From Onthophagus taurus (lineage: Eukaryota; Arthropoda; Insecta; Coleoptera; Scarabaeidae), in NCBI RefSeq assembly GCF_036711975.1, contig NC_091966.1:40369501-40433500 (forward strand): a stretch of 64,000 nucleotides of DNA, in the 5' to 3' direction. The stretch's first letter is position 1, and each line of letters begins with the position of its first letter. Both the position numbers and the translations under genes were made by a program. Under the pieces are notes generated by a model, which was given only the letters and a program-made list of their open reading frames with translations, ran no database searches and was not told the origin of the DNA. Below, piece by piece: positions 1 to 11,900 of the stretch.

Positions 1-930
1 ATAATTCATACCGTTGAGATTTTTAAATGAACCTCAACGCACATATACACGCACGCACGGAGTTGTTGTTACGTGAGGCCGATGCAAATCGTGTTATTTA
101 ATGCGATGATAAAAAAAAAATTTAACAAAATTTAATGTGGAAAAGATTCATGAAGACCGCGTATAGAAACAGGTTTGCTGAGATTTCTCAATGTTTGCGA
201 GTTGATAAAAGTGAAAAAAATATAGATTGTTATCTTGCTGTCAAATTTGTACAATAAATATAAAATTTACGATTTCGGATAAAAACAGGAAGCCACAAAC
301 AATTAGACTAAAAATTAAATTGGGTATAAAAACACTCCATTGTGTAAAAAGTATAATTGCATAGAACAACTTAGAACATTGGAGGGGTTTAATAACCTGT
401 TATTGTTGCTTTTGGAAGCATTTGCACGTAAATAAAACTCTATGAGAATCCAACACATGAATGGGGTTTCATTACGTGGCAGAGGCTCAACACAAGCCAA
501 CCTAACTTAAGGCAAGGGATATGAGAGTAATTGGCAGCCAGTATTTCACATTTCCAAAACATGGTAAATCTCATCGCCACGCACAGCGCACAATATGGAC
601 TAAGAATACTGCCAAGACTAAGGCAAAACTGCGAATTAACGATGCGAAAATAGAAATAGAATGAAATCCTAGAAATCCTGTCACGAATCGAGTAGGTCAG
701 AAGGACGTTTATGTCTATGAAGACTCTCTTAATGATAATACACAGTACCGCTCAGAAGTATATGATAATTTGGTTTGCATAACGAGTGAATACAATTATA
801 TTATATTCCAAAGGACACAATATATGCCAAAGCATAGAGGCGTGACAAATTTCTTTTGAAAATCGATGTCAAGCCTAGAAATAACTTTTATTTTAATATT
901 TGGTTTTGCGTTATTTTCACGTGATATTTT
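1..930. other. non-coding stretch, nothing recognised
   Basis: AT-rich sequence with no open frame that resembles a known protein. A short frame on the minus strand near 315-500 has no recognisable motif and is treated as chance. Confidence 0.5.
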
Positions 931-934
931 CTGA

Positions 935-1645
935 AAGTTATGAAATATTATTCTTAAGAATGAGTAAAAAGAAAGGAGTTCGAGATTTGTCGGAATTGAC
1001 GCAGAAGGCCATCACATAGGGTGCTCGACAAGGATGCACACAGATGCAGCAGATTTCATCGATATTGAAGACGTGGAGGACTTGGATGCTTCGTGACGAA
1101 GAAGCTAAAATGATAGACCTCAAATCACCACTCGGCTGGAGGACAGGAAAGGCGCGATACTGTGCAGAGCTAACACACGGCTCACAACGGTGGACATTGG
1201 GGGAGAATTGTGCAGTTCTGCGCAGCGCCACCCGTCTACATCGACGGCTGAAGGATGCAGGACTCATTGGTCGACGTCCGGTAAAGAACCACTCGTTTCA
1301 GCTAAGAACAGGAAGGCGCACGTGGAGTAGGCGAACTGATGTGGTACCTGCTTCCCACGATGAAGCACGTCGGTGGTTCTGTCACGGTGTGGGGGTGCTT
1401 CAGCGCTGCTATCACCGGCCCTCTGGTTCGTATTGCGGGCATCATGGATCGCCAGAAGTACAGGGACTGTCTGTAAGATGACGTGCTTCCCTGGCCACGC
1501 AGAAATATGGGTCGGTGTTGGCTGTTTCAGCAAGACAATGATCCCAAGGACACATCCAGGAATGTCCAACTGGATCGCACAGCGTCGAGTGGTGGTAATG
1601 GACTGGTGCAGCCAGAGCCCGGATCTCAACACTGTGGGATACTCT
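935..1645 (+). pseudogene. decayed Tc1-type transposase
   Basis: Pieces of a Tc1 transposase can be read in order across different plus-strand frames. A helix-turn-helix segment near 1216-1320 reads SATRLHRRLKDAGLIGRRPV. It is followed by the central GSVTVWGCFSAAITGPLVRI stretch (about 1378-1440), the second catalytic Asp in LFQQDN (about 1519-1545) and the third-residue region SQSPDLN (about 1612-1635). Frameshifts and stops separate the pieces, so no functional enzyme is possible. The C-terminal end is missing and the sequence stops at the Harbinger element that begins at 1649. Family-level assignment is firm, subfamily is not. Confidence 0.8.
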
Positions 1646-1894
1646 TTACCGGCCCATACACGGTGATGCAAAACTGTCACATTTGCACGCAGAGCTAATG
1701 CACACGAGCAAATGTGATCGTCTATGTCTCAAAACTGACGACGCTGTCAGGTCTAGACATGGCACGATACGATCTGGTTGAGCTTGATTTTGCACGGCCC
1801 GCCGCGTGCAAGTTTGTACGTGTGGAGATAGTTCATGCCATTCTTCTCAGTTTTAAATTGATCTTCACAAGAGTAATATTAAAATTATTACGAC

Positions 1895-3016
1895 ATGGCT
1901 GTGCGTAAGCAAGAAGATGTTATGCGAGATTTTATAAGTGTTTATCAAAAAAATAGTTGTCTTTGGAAAGTGAAAAGTGCCGAATACATGGATCGAAATA
2001 AAAAGGATGAGGGTTACCAGCTACTGGTGGAAGTTTTTAAGCAAATAAACCCTGCTGCGAACATTGACTTAGTAAAGAAAAAAATTAATTCAATGAGGAG
2101 TTGTTTTCGAAAAGAATATAAAAAGGTCATAGAATCCAAAAAATCTGGTGCAGGCAGCGAGGACATCTATACTCCTTCTTTGTGGTATTTTGATTTGTTG
2201 ATGTTTCTTAAAGACCACGAAGTCCCCAGAAACAGCATAGCAACCGATGACCCTGATTTCATGACTAGGCAGACAGGAGTAAGTGAAAAAAGACGTTAAC
2301 AATTTACTTTGTATAATATATAATTTAATATACAGTGATAAACGTTTCAAAAGTAACGGATAAATTCGATAAAATTATTATAAACAATTTATGAAAAAAT
2401 CGCGCATCAAAAAAAAGAAAAACGCAAACAGAAAATAATATATCAAAATAACATGAAAGATGGAAAACAATAATACTTTTGAAACGCTCTGTATACATAA
2501 TTTTTATATAATTTACTATGTAAATCATCCTGTTTATACAGAGTGAAAATGATGATGATGTCGATGATATTGAAACAGATATCCCACATCCTTCTACGCC
2601 AGATATGCCACCAACACCTTCATCAGCTACCTCTATATCATCAAAATCATCTACAAACAAACCACGTAGACAAAAAAAAAAGTAAAGTGGATACTGATAG
2701 TATTCTACAAGTCGTTGGAGAAAAACTCCAAAATTCACGAGCCGAAGATGAATTTGATATTGTAGGACGAAATGTGGCAGAAAAATTGCGAAAATTGGAC
2801 CCTAATATGAGAATAATTGCGGAAAAATTGATAAACGATACCTTGTTTGAGGGACAGTTGGGAACATTAAACAGATACATTATCATTCCACAAGTTTCTC
2901 AACATTCAACAAAGCAACATGCTCATCAGCCATTCTACAATTATCAGGATGTTGATTCCCAAGTGAGCACGCCGTTACCAACTGGGCAATATTATTCTCA
3001 ATTCTTAAGTGAATAA
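1895..3016 (+). pseudogene. MADF-domain accessory protein of the Harbinger element (two exons, one frameshift)
   Basis: Exon 1 is 1895-2278 (128 codons) and ends at a GTAAGT donor. Exon 2 starts at 2542 after TTTATACAG and is in phase. Exon 1 encodes a MADF (Myb/SANT-like) DNA-binding fold: FISVYQKNSCLWKVKS, then VKKKINSMRSCFRKEYKKV and LWYFDLLMFL. Exon 2 is an acidic and Pro/Ser/Thr-rich linker followed by a basic stretch and a C-terminal helical region (AEKLRKLDPNMRIIAEKLI). In PIF/Harbinger elements this second protein works with the nuclease in DNA binding and nuclear import. In the spliced frame a run of ten A at 2672-2681 leads straight into TAA; the downstream C-terminal frame is open only with one A fewer. 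This is either a real frameshift or a homopolymer error. Confidence 0.75.
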
Positions 3017-3066
3017 TGTATGCCTACTATTTTTGTTTTAATATATTTTTTTAAATTATTGTTGAT

Positions 3067-3285
3067 TTAAATAAAGATATATGTGTTTTCATCCATACGC
3101 AAATAATTCCTATAGTCATCGACTTCTAACCGTAATTCGTTCAGTAAATTCGCGTGAGAATACTGTTTCCGTTTTTTCAGCCAATTTTTTACCCATTTTG
3201 TTCTCTTCCTTTCTTTCTTCTTCTTCACTACTATTGCGATAGCAGTAGCAATTAAATATAAATCATTTTGTCGTATTACATTCAT
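3067..3285 (-). pseudogene. HARBI1-like nuclease, N-terminal fragment
   Basis: The 72-codon frame reads RKRTKWVKNWLKKRKQYSH, then LLNELRLEVDDYRNYLRMDE. This is the characteristic N-terminus of PIF/Harbinger transposases. The frame ends right after the conserved FRNFLRMD-like block, and the DDE catalytic domain is absent. The break lies about 50 bp from the end of the MADF gene, so an internal deletion removed the rest. Confidence 0.75.
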
Positions 3286-3441
3286 TATAGTAACAAGTCA
3301 CACCTTTTAGTCACAACTCACTATGAAACTGATACTAAAACTGACAAGTAAATTTGAACCGTGTGTTCCATCATTTTCGTTTCACATTTGCTCGCATGCA
3401 AACATGCTTCAGTTTTGCATCACCGTGTATGGGCCCCTTTA

Positions 3442-4015
3442 AGGAGATCAAGAACCCATACATAATGTGCGAATCAACCAACTCGTAGGTAAAGTCACCA
3501 CCAAAAATTCCCGAAAAGTAATCGGCCAAAGCATTAACTATATTATAGGGAGTATCGTAGATGCACCCGTCCAAAGCCATTTCACCGGGGAGTGGCGTAG
3601 TCATAGTTTTATGCCTTGTCTAATTCCAGAAGCTACGAAGATCAGAGCGCAGTGACTGTTCAGCATTACTTGTAAAGGCTATATAATACACGAATTGCTT
3701 AGTCAAATATCTCAATTTTCCAAACTCCGCATGATAAAAATCATATTTAATTCTCTTCCACTTTCTTCCATAGAAGTCTTTTAGCTTTAAAAGATTTTTA
3801 ATTTCAGGAGTGTACCAAATAGGATATTAGAAGTATTATCTCTTTTTGGAACATACTGATCCAATAGTTCATGGATCTTCATCTAAAATAATCGCACAGC
3901 ATCATCAACATCTACGTACTGAACAAGAAAGGACCAATTTGTTTCGTGCAAATCACCATACAAGCCATAAAAGTCTTCATAAATTATAACCTGAGCATGC
4001 AGCTCTGTGTACATC
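3442..4015 (-). pseudogene. LINE (CR1/jockey-like) ORF2 relic, endonuclease-RT linker
   Basis: On the minus strand a broken frame reads LHETNWSFLVQYVDVDDAV, then IWYTPEIKNLLKLKDFYGRK and later NALADYFSGIF. This succession is typical of the region between the endonuclease and reverse transcriptase of CR1/jockey-type LINEs. Stops and frame changes make it non-functional. The fragment ends abruptly at the Harbinger right end. Confidence 0.65.
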
Positions 4016-4059
4016 TGTTACCTTGTTATGTAGATCCCGATCATCTCTACGGATCTGAG

Positions 4060-4290
4060 AACTCGATCAATCAATCGCTAAAGAGTCACAAGTTGTATCA
4101 TGGATAACAGATGACGAGATACTCAAACAGATGGGTAAAGGCATAGAGCTCCTCATAACCGTTAAAGAACGCAAGCTTTTGCACATCGGACATATTATGA
4201 CATTATCAGACATTGAAGGAAGTCAGTGGGAAAACGACAAAACTTAAAAATTTGCGACGGTGGGCTGGACGCACCGGGTATTCGGGAGGC
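4060..4290 (+). pseudogene. RTE-like LINE, C-terminal relic
   Basis: A plus-strand frame reads VSWITDDEILKQMGKGIEL, then ERKLLHIGHIM. This matches the post-RT tail seen in RTE-like LINEs of insects (ISWTD..TNEEVLRRMGK, RKL.YLGHIMR). Frameshifts follow, and only this C-terminal tail is preserved. Confidence 0.6.
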
Positions 4291-6456
4291 GGACTAAGAA
4301 CAAAAAGTAACTGGAGATTTGTTTGATAAAACCGGAGTTAACATTTTCGAATACCAACTAAATGGGATACGTTGTGAACTATCGCGCGAATTAAGAGATT
4401 GCACAACCTGTATTTTGTAAGGGTGAAAATTCAAGATCTTAATGGAAAATTTTATTTTTTTAGAATGACGTATCGCCATTTAGCGTGATTGTTTCATTTC
4501 CACTGCATGCTGCGGGATATCTTCAAAGCTTCAAACACTCGTTGTTACTTTCAGCTCAGCAATTACATAATCATTAAGGACTTTGTATACTTTCAATATT
4601 TCTCTTCAGCAGACTCTAATTCCATCTTTGTTATTCTTTAGCAACTAATACATTCTGACTGTGATCCTTTAAATTAAGCATCAACCTCTTTATATCAGCT
4701 TGCAGGGTATCATTTTCAGGGGTTCCAAGACAATTTCGTTTTTTGAAAGTCGATCCAAACACGACGTTGTTTGTTATCGTCCTCAATCGTTTATAGAGTT
4801 TGAATGTCACCTAAACGTAATTTAATTTCATGTTCAAACATAATGCTAATAGGTGTGCCAATTCACACTTTTGATTTGTTTTATTTATTGTGCTTGCAAC
4901 GCATGTACAAGATTTTTTTGTGTATTAAGTGCATCAATTTTTAAGTATTTGTGTTTTAGTAAAGTAAGAGTGAAAAGTAGCCACCAAATAGTGATGTTAA
5001 GCATGTTTGATAATACTCAGTCGTTCAGGCTTTTTGTTGTAGATATAGAACAATCCAAATTGTCGATTTTGGCTTCACAATATGTTTTCATATCATGTTT
5101 TCATCATCCCTTTGGTCTTCCTCTAGCTCACTGTCATGAAGGTGTCCATTTATATAATTCTTCACTCCTCTGTCTTCTTATATCCTTTCCAGATGTTCCA
5201 GCTATGCTATTCTGTACTTTTATGTGTCATACTATGTCTGTACCATCCAGCTGGTTCAATTTGTGATTCATTGCAATTATTGAGTTGAGTAAATTATATA
5301 TAAATAATATATATAAATATATATAAATAAAAGGACTGTTTGAAATTGATTTAAATGCCATACAACTCCATGTTATAGTCAAAGGATTTTTTGTGTAGGT
5401 TCCACAAAGTGTGGATATGATCTAGAGATGAGAGACTTGGCCTAAATTTACACAATTGGCACTTTTATTATGAAATTTGTGAAATTCCATATTTTCTACA
5501 TTAATTGAAGTGTCTCCACATGTTTTCAATACATCAGCAAGTATTGCATTCTTTCCAAGAGCTTTGTAATTCTTTAATCTCCTTATTCTTTGTAAAGTTT
5601 GCTTGCATGTCGTTTTCTTCTGGTATTAAAAATTTCTCCATCTGACCACAGAAAAAAGCTGTTTGCTTTTTTCTGTGGCAAGTGTTGTTAGTCTCTCTTA
5701 GATATTATGTGTGGCGTCTTCTAGTAATCAGTCCAGCATCATTCTGTGTAGCTTCAAGGTCAAATCCTTTTATTTATTTATTTATTAGATGTAACAAACA
5801 AAAAATTTTTAAAATTAATTTTTAAATAACTGACTCATATCTAGATCTACCGTTTCTTCTTAATAACATACTTTCCTTTTTAAGAAATATTCCCAGAAAA
5901 TTTTTATTTATCCTCTCCAAGTTTGTGCAAGAAAACGTTTACTTTCATAGAATTTTTTTTTCAAATCTATCACAAAAAAACTGAACAATAGCCTTTATTT
6001 AAAAACTTCAAAATCACAATGTATAATACAAAGGCAAACAAAAACAGAAAATACATTTTACGTAAAAGTGTTTAATTATTTATTTGATTATTCATTAATT
6101 CAAATAAAAAAAACTTTATCAGTAAACCACAATAATGAATTTGGGTTTACGCTCAATTATGATTCAAGCCACCACACGTTTCCTGTAATCACACCATACA
6201 TTAATAATTAAAGAATGAATTTAAACTTTTCGTTAGTTATAAAAAAACGCGTCTATAACAAAATAAATATACATCTTATCAAAGAAGATAACAATAAAAA
6301 CTAATAGACGGTTGTGACTCAAACTCAAGAGGTTTCGCAACAGCACTCAAAAAAAAATCGATACTTCTTCTCCTGAACGTGAGGCCAATAAGAAAAAGAG
6401 AAAATCATACAATCACAAAATATCAGCCGCCCTTCATTCGTCATTTACGTTTCTCG
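4291..6456. other. non-coding stretch, nothing recognised
   Basis: AT-rich DNA with only short frames lacking motifs. It includes a 137-codon plus-strand frame at 4853-5266 with no recognisable similarity. If the minus-strand BCR-like gene continues to the left, this is intron sequence of that gene. No further exon of it was identified here. Confidence 0.4.
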
Positions 6457-6468
6457 TCATTTATTTAC

Positions 6469-6771
6469 CTTAGATAATTCGGTTGGTGAATTAATAGTCG
6501 CGTTTGTGGTCCCCATCGCATTCGAATCCTTATTTTCCAAGGCGTTATTTTCACTTTCCGCTTTCGCCCTCTTCTGTTCTTCCAAATCGGACAACAACCG
6601 TTCTAAATACGCAACGTACACCTCTTCCTTGTCGAGCTCCTCCCGAAGATTGTGCACCTTCTGTTGGTGTTTGGCGAGATTCGCCCTCACATCTTCCTCC
6701 CATCTCGATGGCAGGTCGCTGTGCGGAAATCGCTGCAACCACACCCGCTGAAAATCACCGAAAACGCTCAT
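6469..6771 (-). CDS. BCR-oligomerisation-like coiled-coil protein, first coding exon
   Basis: The exon encodes 101 codons from ATG and ends in a GTAAAT donor at 6468-6467 (phase 0); reading through would hit a stop within three codons. Residues 1-70 follow the pattern of the N-terminal BCR oligomerisation domain: FxxxWxxRFPxSxLP, a linker, then a coiled coil with LREELDKEEVYVAYLERLL. The tail (about 70-101) is charged and low complexity. In BCR/ABR-family RhoGEF-RhoGAP proteins this segment mediates oligomerisation. That the rest of this gene carries such domains is inference, because no downstream exon is seen in the 6.4 kb to the left edge. The gene is divergent from DNA ligase 1 with about 570 bp between start codons. 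Confidence 0.65.
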
Positions 6772-7342
6772 TTTTTATCACGAACGATTTAGTTTATCCG
6801 CACATTTTCACTGTGTTATTTATATTATTTAATTTCGTTGCAATTTTGAACGCGTATAACAAACCGAACGTTTACAACGAAACGAACACACCATTTGACA
6901 GCGAACTGTGTGTGTTATGTAGTTGACATATTTGACAGGGAGCGGTTGATAACAACAATAATTTTATTTTACCTAATGTTCATTTTAACTAATACGTTTT
7001 TTTAAAAATAATTAATTAATAATTTAATAATAATTTGATTACTACTTAATTAATGCTAAACGTATTAACAATAATAAGATAAAGAAAAAATTAGATCACA
7101 CTTTAAATTTTAAAATGAAAATGCCTAAAATTAATTAATTGTGAAACAAAATTATTTGTAATATTAATTAATTAATCTTAATTAAAATAAAAAAAATTAA
7201 AGTTTTACCTATTAATTATATTAAATAAATCATAAATTAAAAATATATTAAAATTTGGGTACAAATAACCTAAATTAACCTAAATGTCAAAATGAGATTC
7301 AAAGCGTATTTTCCCGCTTTCTAAGCGTTACTACTTAAGAAA
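6772..7342. promoter_or_regulatory. shared intergenic promoter region between the BCR-like gene and DNA ligase 1
   Basis: The start codons of the two divergent genes are 571 bp apart, so both promoters and 5' leaders must lie here unless there are far upstream non-coding exons. The middle is extremely AT-rich (runs of TTAATTAA, 7000-7260). No TATA box or initiator could be assigned with confidence. Confidence 0.5.
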
Positions 7343-8945
7343 ATGCAGAAAAGCATCACGTGCGTATTTACCTTTTAAAAAAAAAACCAAAAAGGATTAA
7401 TCTTTTCTTTCCAGATCTTTCTTTGCAAAGGCTCCAAAAACGGATGATTCGCCAACCGGGTATGTAGCTTAAGAATGTTTTTAAAAAGTTTTTTTAGTAG
7501 GAAAACAGTTTCCTTTGCAAAGGAAACGTTTAATTTTGATAAACGTATCTCTTTAATTCTTGTTAATTCTTTCGCTGGTGTTAGAAAGAACGGTATTGGG
7601 ACCCCCACGAATAAACGAAAAAAAGAATCCCCCAACAGCGATGACAGTGGAAGAAAGTAAGAATTTATTAATTTATAAAAAGGTTTTGATGTATTTTTTA
7701 TTTATTAGGAAGAAAAAGAAAGAAGTTTCAAGTATTAAACAAGAAAAATCACCTAGAGGTGAATCATTAGTTACAAAATTATTAAATAAATCAGCTTCAA
7801 ATGATGATTCCCCAAAGAAAAGTTTGCTACAAAAAGAAACTAAAAGAAATAAAGTTAATAGGATAATTGATTCTGAATCGAGTGAGGATGAAATTTTGGT
7901 TAAAAAGGAAGTTATTGATAAAGAAGATAGCATTGAATTAAAAACTGAGGAAATAAAAGGGGAAGAATTAGAAGTAATAAATGTTGAAGAGAAGACAGAA
8001 AAAAAAGTTCATCCTTTTTTTGGTGAATTTTAATACATTTAAATCAAATTAAAATAATGAATTATTATTTGTAGCTCAAAATAAAAATGAATCTAAACAA
8101 GATGATTCAAACATTTATAATCCAATGATGAGGAAATATCATCCAATAGATAATGCGATTTGGAAACAAAATGAGAAGTAAACAAATAAAATTGTAAAGA
8201 TAAATATTTTTATACATTTTAATTTTAGAGTTCCATATATGGCGTTGGCAAGAACTTTTGAAGAAATTGAAAACGTTTCAGCTCGTTTAAAAATGATTGA
8301 AATCCTTTCGAATTATTTTCGTTCGGTGATTATTTTAACACCAGACGATTTTTTACCCAGCGTTTATTTATGTTTAAATAAACTAGGCCCAGCTTATGAA
8401 GGCCTTGAATTGGGCGTCGCCGAAACTAGCCTTATGAAAGCTATTGCGCAATCAACAGGGCGAAGTATGGCTCAAATAAAAACAGATGCACAAAACACTG
8501 GCGATTTAGGTTTGGTTGCTGAGCAATCTCGTAATAATCAAAGAATGATTTTTAAACCCGCTCCTTTAACTGTGAGGGGTGTTTTTGAGAAATTGAAAGA
8601 AATTGCTAAAATGACTGGACATGCTGTTAGTTTTTTTTGATTATTATTTAGTTTTTACTTATAAATGTTTTTTTAGAGTCAGGCGAAAAAAGTTGAAAAA
8701 ATCCAAACGATGTTTGTTGCCTGTAAAAATTCAGAGGCGCGATTTTTAATTAGATCTTTAGCTGGGAAATTAAGGATTGGATTAGCAGAACAATCGGTGT
8801 TACAAGCAATTGCTTTAGCTTGCGCTACGACCCCACCGAATCAAGATTATCCACCAGAAATAATAAACGCATCAATAGGAAAATCAGCGGAAAGTTTTAA
8901 GGAGGTTTATGACGAATTAGCTCTAATATTGAAAACAACTTATTG
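7343..8945 (+). CDS. LIG1: DNA ligase 1, exons 1-7 (PIP box, disordered N-terminus, DNA-binding domain)
   Basis: Exon 1 is only 17 nt and ends inside a Thr codon, so the PIP box QKSITSFF is split across the first intron. Exons 2-4 give a basic/acidic low-complexity linker. Exon 5 ends in the conserved [10 protein letters not shown] block. Exon 6 begins [14 protein letters not shown] and exon 7 contains [20 protein letters not shown], both hallmarks of the eukaryotic ligase 1 DNA-binding domain. The last donor, TTG|GTAAAT at 8946, leaves phase 2. Confidence 0.93.
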
Positions 8946-11900
8946 GTAAATAGAATTTAATTATTGTGGTGTATTCAATTAAATAACATCTCTTGAAAGA
9001 TATGGTACAATAAGGTACACTTAAATGGTGTGGGGAAAAAGTGGCGAAATCATAATGTCCTTTTAGCTGTATAATGCTTCATAACCTAGATAACCTCATT
9101 CTCTTACCATGTTTATTCTAAACCTAACATAGAAATGTTAGAGAGGTTTTTATCGTTTTCATGATCACAAATCTAATTATTTAGAGCCAGTAGTCTTTCA
9201 GCAAGTAGACCCCAATTCTTTTACACATCCAGTTCCAATCAACCATATGTCTCTAGTCCTGAATCTTATATAATATATAATTTCTTTGCAAACACCTTTT
9301 TTTTCCTTTCTTAAGGTATAGATTGATATACAGATTCAAACTACCCCTGCCCACAAAGCCCCTATTTGCTTAAACGGACTCCTAGCGTTCTTGAAAATTT
9401 TTCATAATCTCTCTTAAACACCCTTCATCTTCCTCACATTAATCCATAATCATCTCTCCTAATGTTTTTTAAATTTTTTGCGATACTATCAATTTTCTAC
9501 CTGCAAAACCAGTCATGAACCTCCCATTCTTCCTATTCTTCCTCTTTGTTATTTCCAACGCCTTCACAATTTCTGCTACCAAGTCCGCCATAAAACAACG
9601 CATGATGCTGGCAATACATTCGGTGCTTCTTCAATTCTACGTGCTTTTAAGTGTGTTCGTAACTTTTGTTTCTCTTTTTACATCTTTGCAAAGTGCTGTT
9701 GAGGTTCTTAGCCTTTATCGTTCCTTGTGAGCAACGTCAAAATATCCGAGAAAACTAATCTAGCCTATGTCTTGATACTAGCCAGCGCATTAATACACCA
9801 AAGGACTGATAGAGATTAAAATAAGTCTAGTTTTGATACTATAAAAGTTTGTGAGATTTAGTTCTCTTCAATCTTCTGTGTTCCTGGGTATTATTTAGGA
9901 GTTGAATAGAAATTCAACTTTGGCATGCGAGTTCAGTCTTATTTCATGCTTCGCTGCGAAATCTTGGATTACTTCATAGATTAATTTGATGCGAGGTTAT
10001 CATGCAGTTCTTGACTAGTTAATCAGTCTAAGAAATTTGTTTTGACTTTGATAGATGATAAACTTATTTTATGGTTTGATACAACTCCACAGTTACATAC
10101 CATAAATCTCTTTTATAGCAGATTAAGTTGGGAGTATCTACCGACCATGTCTAGTCTTGAATCTAATCTGCCAAGCTTTTTGTCAAACATGCTTCCAGTT
10201 CAATCACCCATTGAGGTGGAGACCGAGATATTTAGTTGATTTTGCTTGAGGACTGAGTGTAGTTGCTGTTTGCAAAATTGATGTGAACCCATTTCAAGCT
10301 GTTAAGCAGTATTTTCCAATTTTTAATGTATTCATGAAATTTGTTAATCGCTACTTAAAGTTTTTCTAAAGCTTTCATTTGAGTTGAGGCTTTTAGTTCC
10401 AAGTACACCATCTTTTGAAATTGAAATATTTGCAGTATACAATAAATAAAGGCGTGGTCCTCAGAAACTGCCTTGTGAACCTCCAGCCAAAATCGGCTAA
10501 GACTCCTTCTTGTGACGCTCTAAACACTTTTTCAGAAAAATATAGTGTTAGTAATTAATAGTAGTTTCGAGCAGCTTTTTGTCCCACCTGTACACAAGTC
10601 CCTAGTGTTACACTCTGTCAAACACCTGTCCAGGAAAACTGCAGGACGTTACTTTTGCTCAATAATATTGTTCAATACAATATTTAATATGCTAAAATGA
10701 CATTTCTATGACAGAAAATTGAAAGAGAAAATTTTTTTCCTGCATCAATTAAAATTTTACTGAACCTTATAAAAATATTGGAAATTAAATTTAGAACTGC
10801 ATTGAAACGCTTAAATAAAGTAATATGTTTTCAGGTTAACTTCCCAATCACCATGCATCAACTTTTTATATTTGTTATAGCTTCAACATCAATAAGATGT
10901 GATTGATTCTTTGGGCCTCTATTTTATCACTTAGACCTGGTTTTCTAAATGTTATATTGTCCATGATTTCGTCAAGCTACGTTGATGGTGAAAATTTGTA
11001 GTACAGCTCTTTTCAGTTGGTTTCTTAATAATATTTAATATAATTTCTCCGGAATCAAACACATAGGTCAATATGTTAAATTTGTTATAAAACAAGTCAT
11101 TAATTTGTTGTAAATATTCTTATTATCACATTTTAGAGTATTATTATGATTAGACTGCAATGCCACAATTCCTTGAGCTATGGAGAGTGTAAAATAGTCC
11201 AATTTGTGATGAACTCTTCTATTATAGCTCAAAGAGGTGTCAAGAAACCCACTCATGTAGGGTGAGTGTTTGATACAGCCACTCTCAGTCACTGTGCTAA
11301 ATCGAGATTCTTGGCTCCTCTGTAAGGAACAGACCCTATCTTATTAATCTGAATTAAATCCCACAATACTCAAAGTACAGTCGATAAACCATATCTTATT
11401 GCCTTTCTGCCCAATCGCCTTATCCCAATCCTCTGGATAAGGGTTTTTAGCTGCGACCTTGAACTAAAGCCTACGTAACTAACCAAATTTGCTTCTTTTA
11501 ATCGTTTTCGGGCATACTGATTATCTCTCAGAAGAGAGCTGGATTCACTCAACCTTAAATTCGTTCAAAAGCAGTATTTATTGCATTTCCATTTGTCCAG
11601 GCATAAATCCAGACAGCAAGTAGAATATGCAGGTGACAAATAGAAGTTGAGGAACATGTTGATGTAAACTGAGTGTGTGATACTGCTTATGCGTGTCATT
11701 GTGCTAAATCGGGATTCTTTACTCTTCTATGAGGAGCAGATCATATCTTATCTTATCATTTAATGTGAATTAAATCGCTATTTTCAAAATATAGCCGTGA
11801 AATCATATCTTCTAGAGTTTTTACATATATAAGATGATTCACATACGGGTTGATAATGCCTTTCTCTTCAATAGCTTTATTTTGATCATCCCAATCCTGT

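Larger units (their letters stand above)
1649..3437. mobile_element. PIF/Harbinger DNA transposon, internally deleted
   Basis: The two ends are inverted repeats: GGCCCATACACGGTGATG from 1651 on the left and its reverse complement ending at 3435 on the right, about 26 matching bases. The element is flanked by TTTA on both sides (1645-1648 and 3438-3441), containing the TTA/TWA target duplication typical of PIF/Harbinger. It carries a plus-strand MADF-domain gene and, convergent to it, only the N-terminal 72 codons of a HARBI1-like nuclease on the minus strand. The catalytic part is gone, so the copy is non-autonomous. It lies between a Tc1 relic on the left and a LINE relic on the right. Confidence 0.85.

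Noticed and set aside
4853..5266. 137-codon plus-strand frame
   Set aside because: No motif, atypical Cys/Phe-rich composition and no splice or promoter context; most likely chance in AT-rich DNA.
7673..7933. Antisense 86-codon frame opposite LIG1 exon 4
   Set aside because: Product is poly-Phe/Leu/Ser, the mirror of a Lys/Glu-rich coding exon.
9515..9730. 71-codon hydrophobic frame resembling a membrane protein
   Set aside because: Lies inside LIG1 intron 7, has no recognisable family, and hydrophobic frames arise easily from TTT/CTT-rich sequence.
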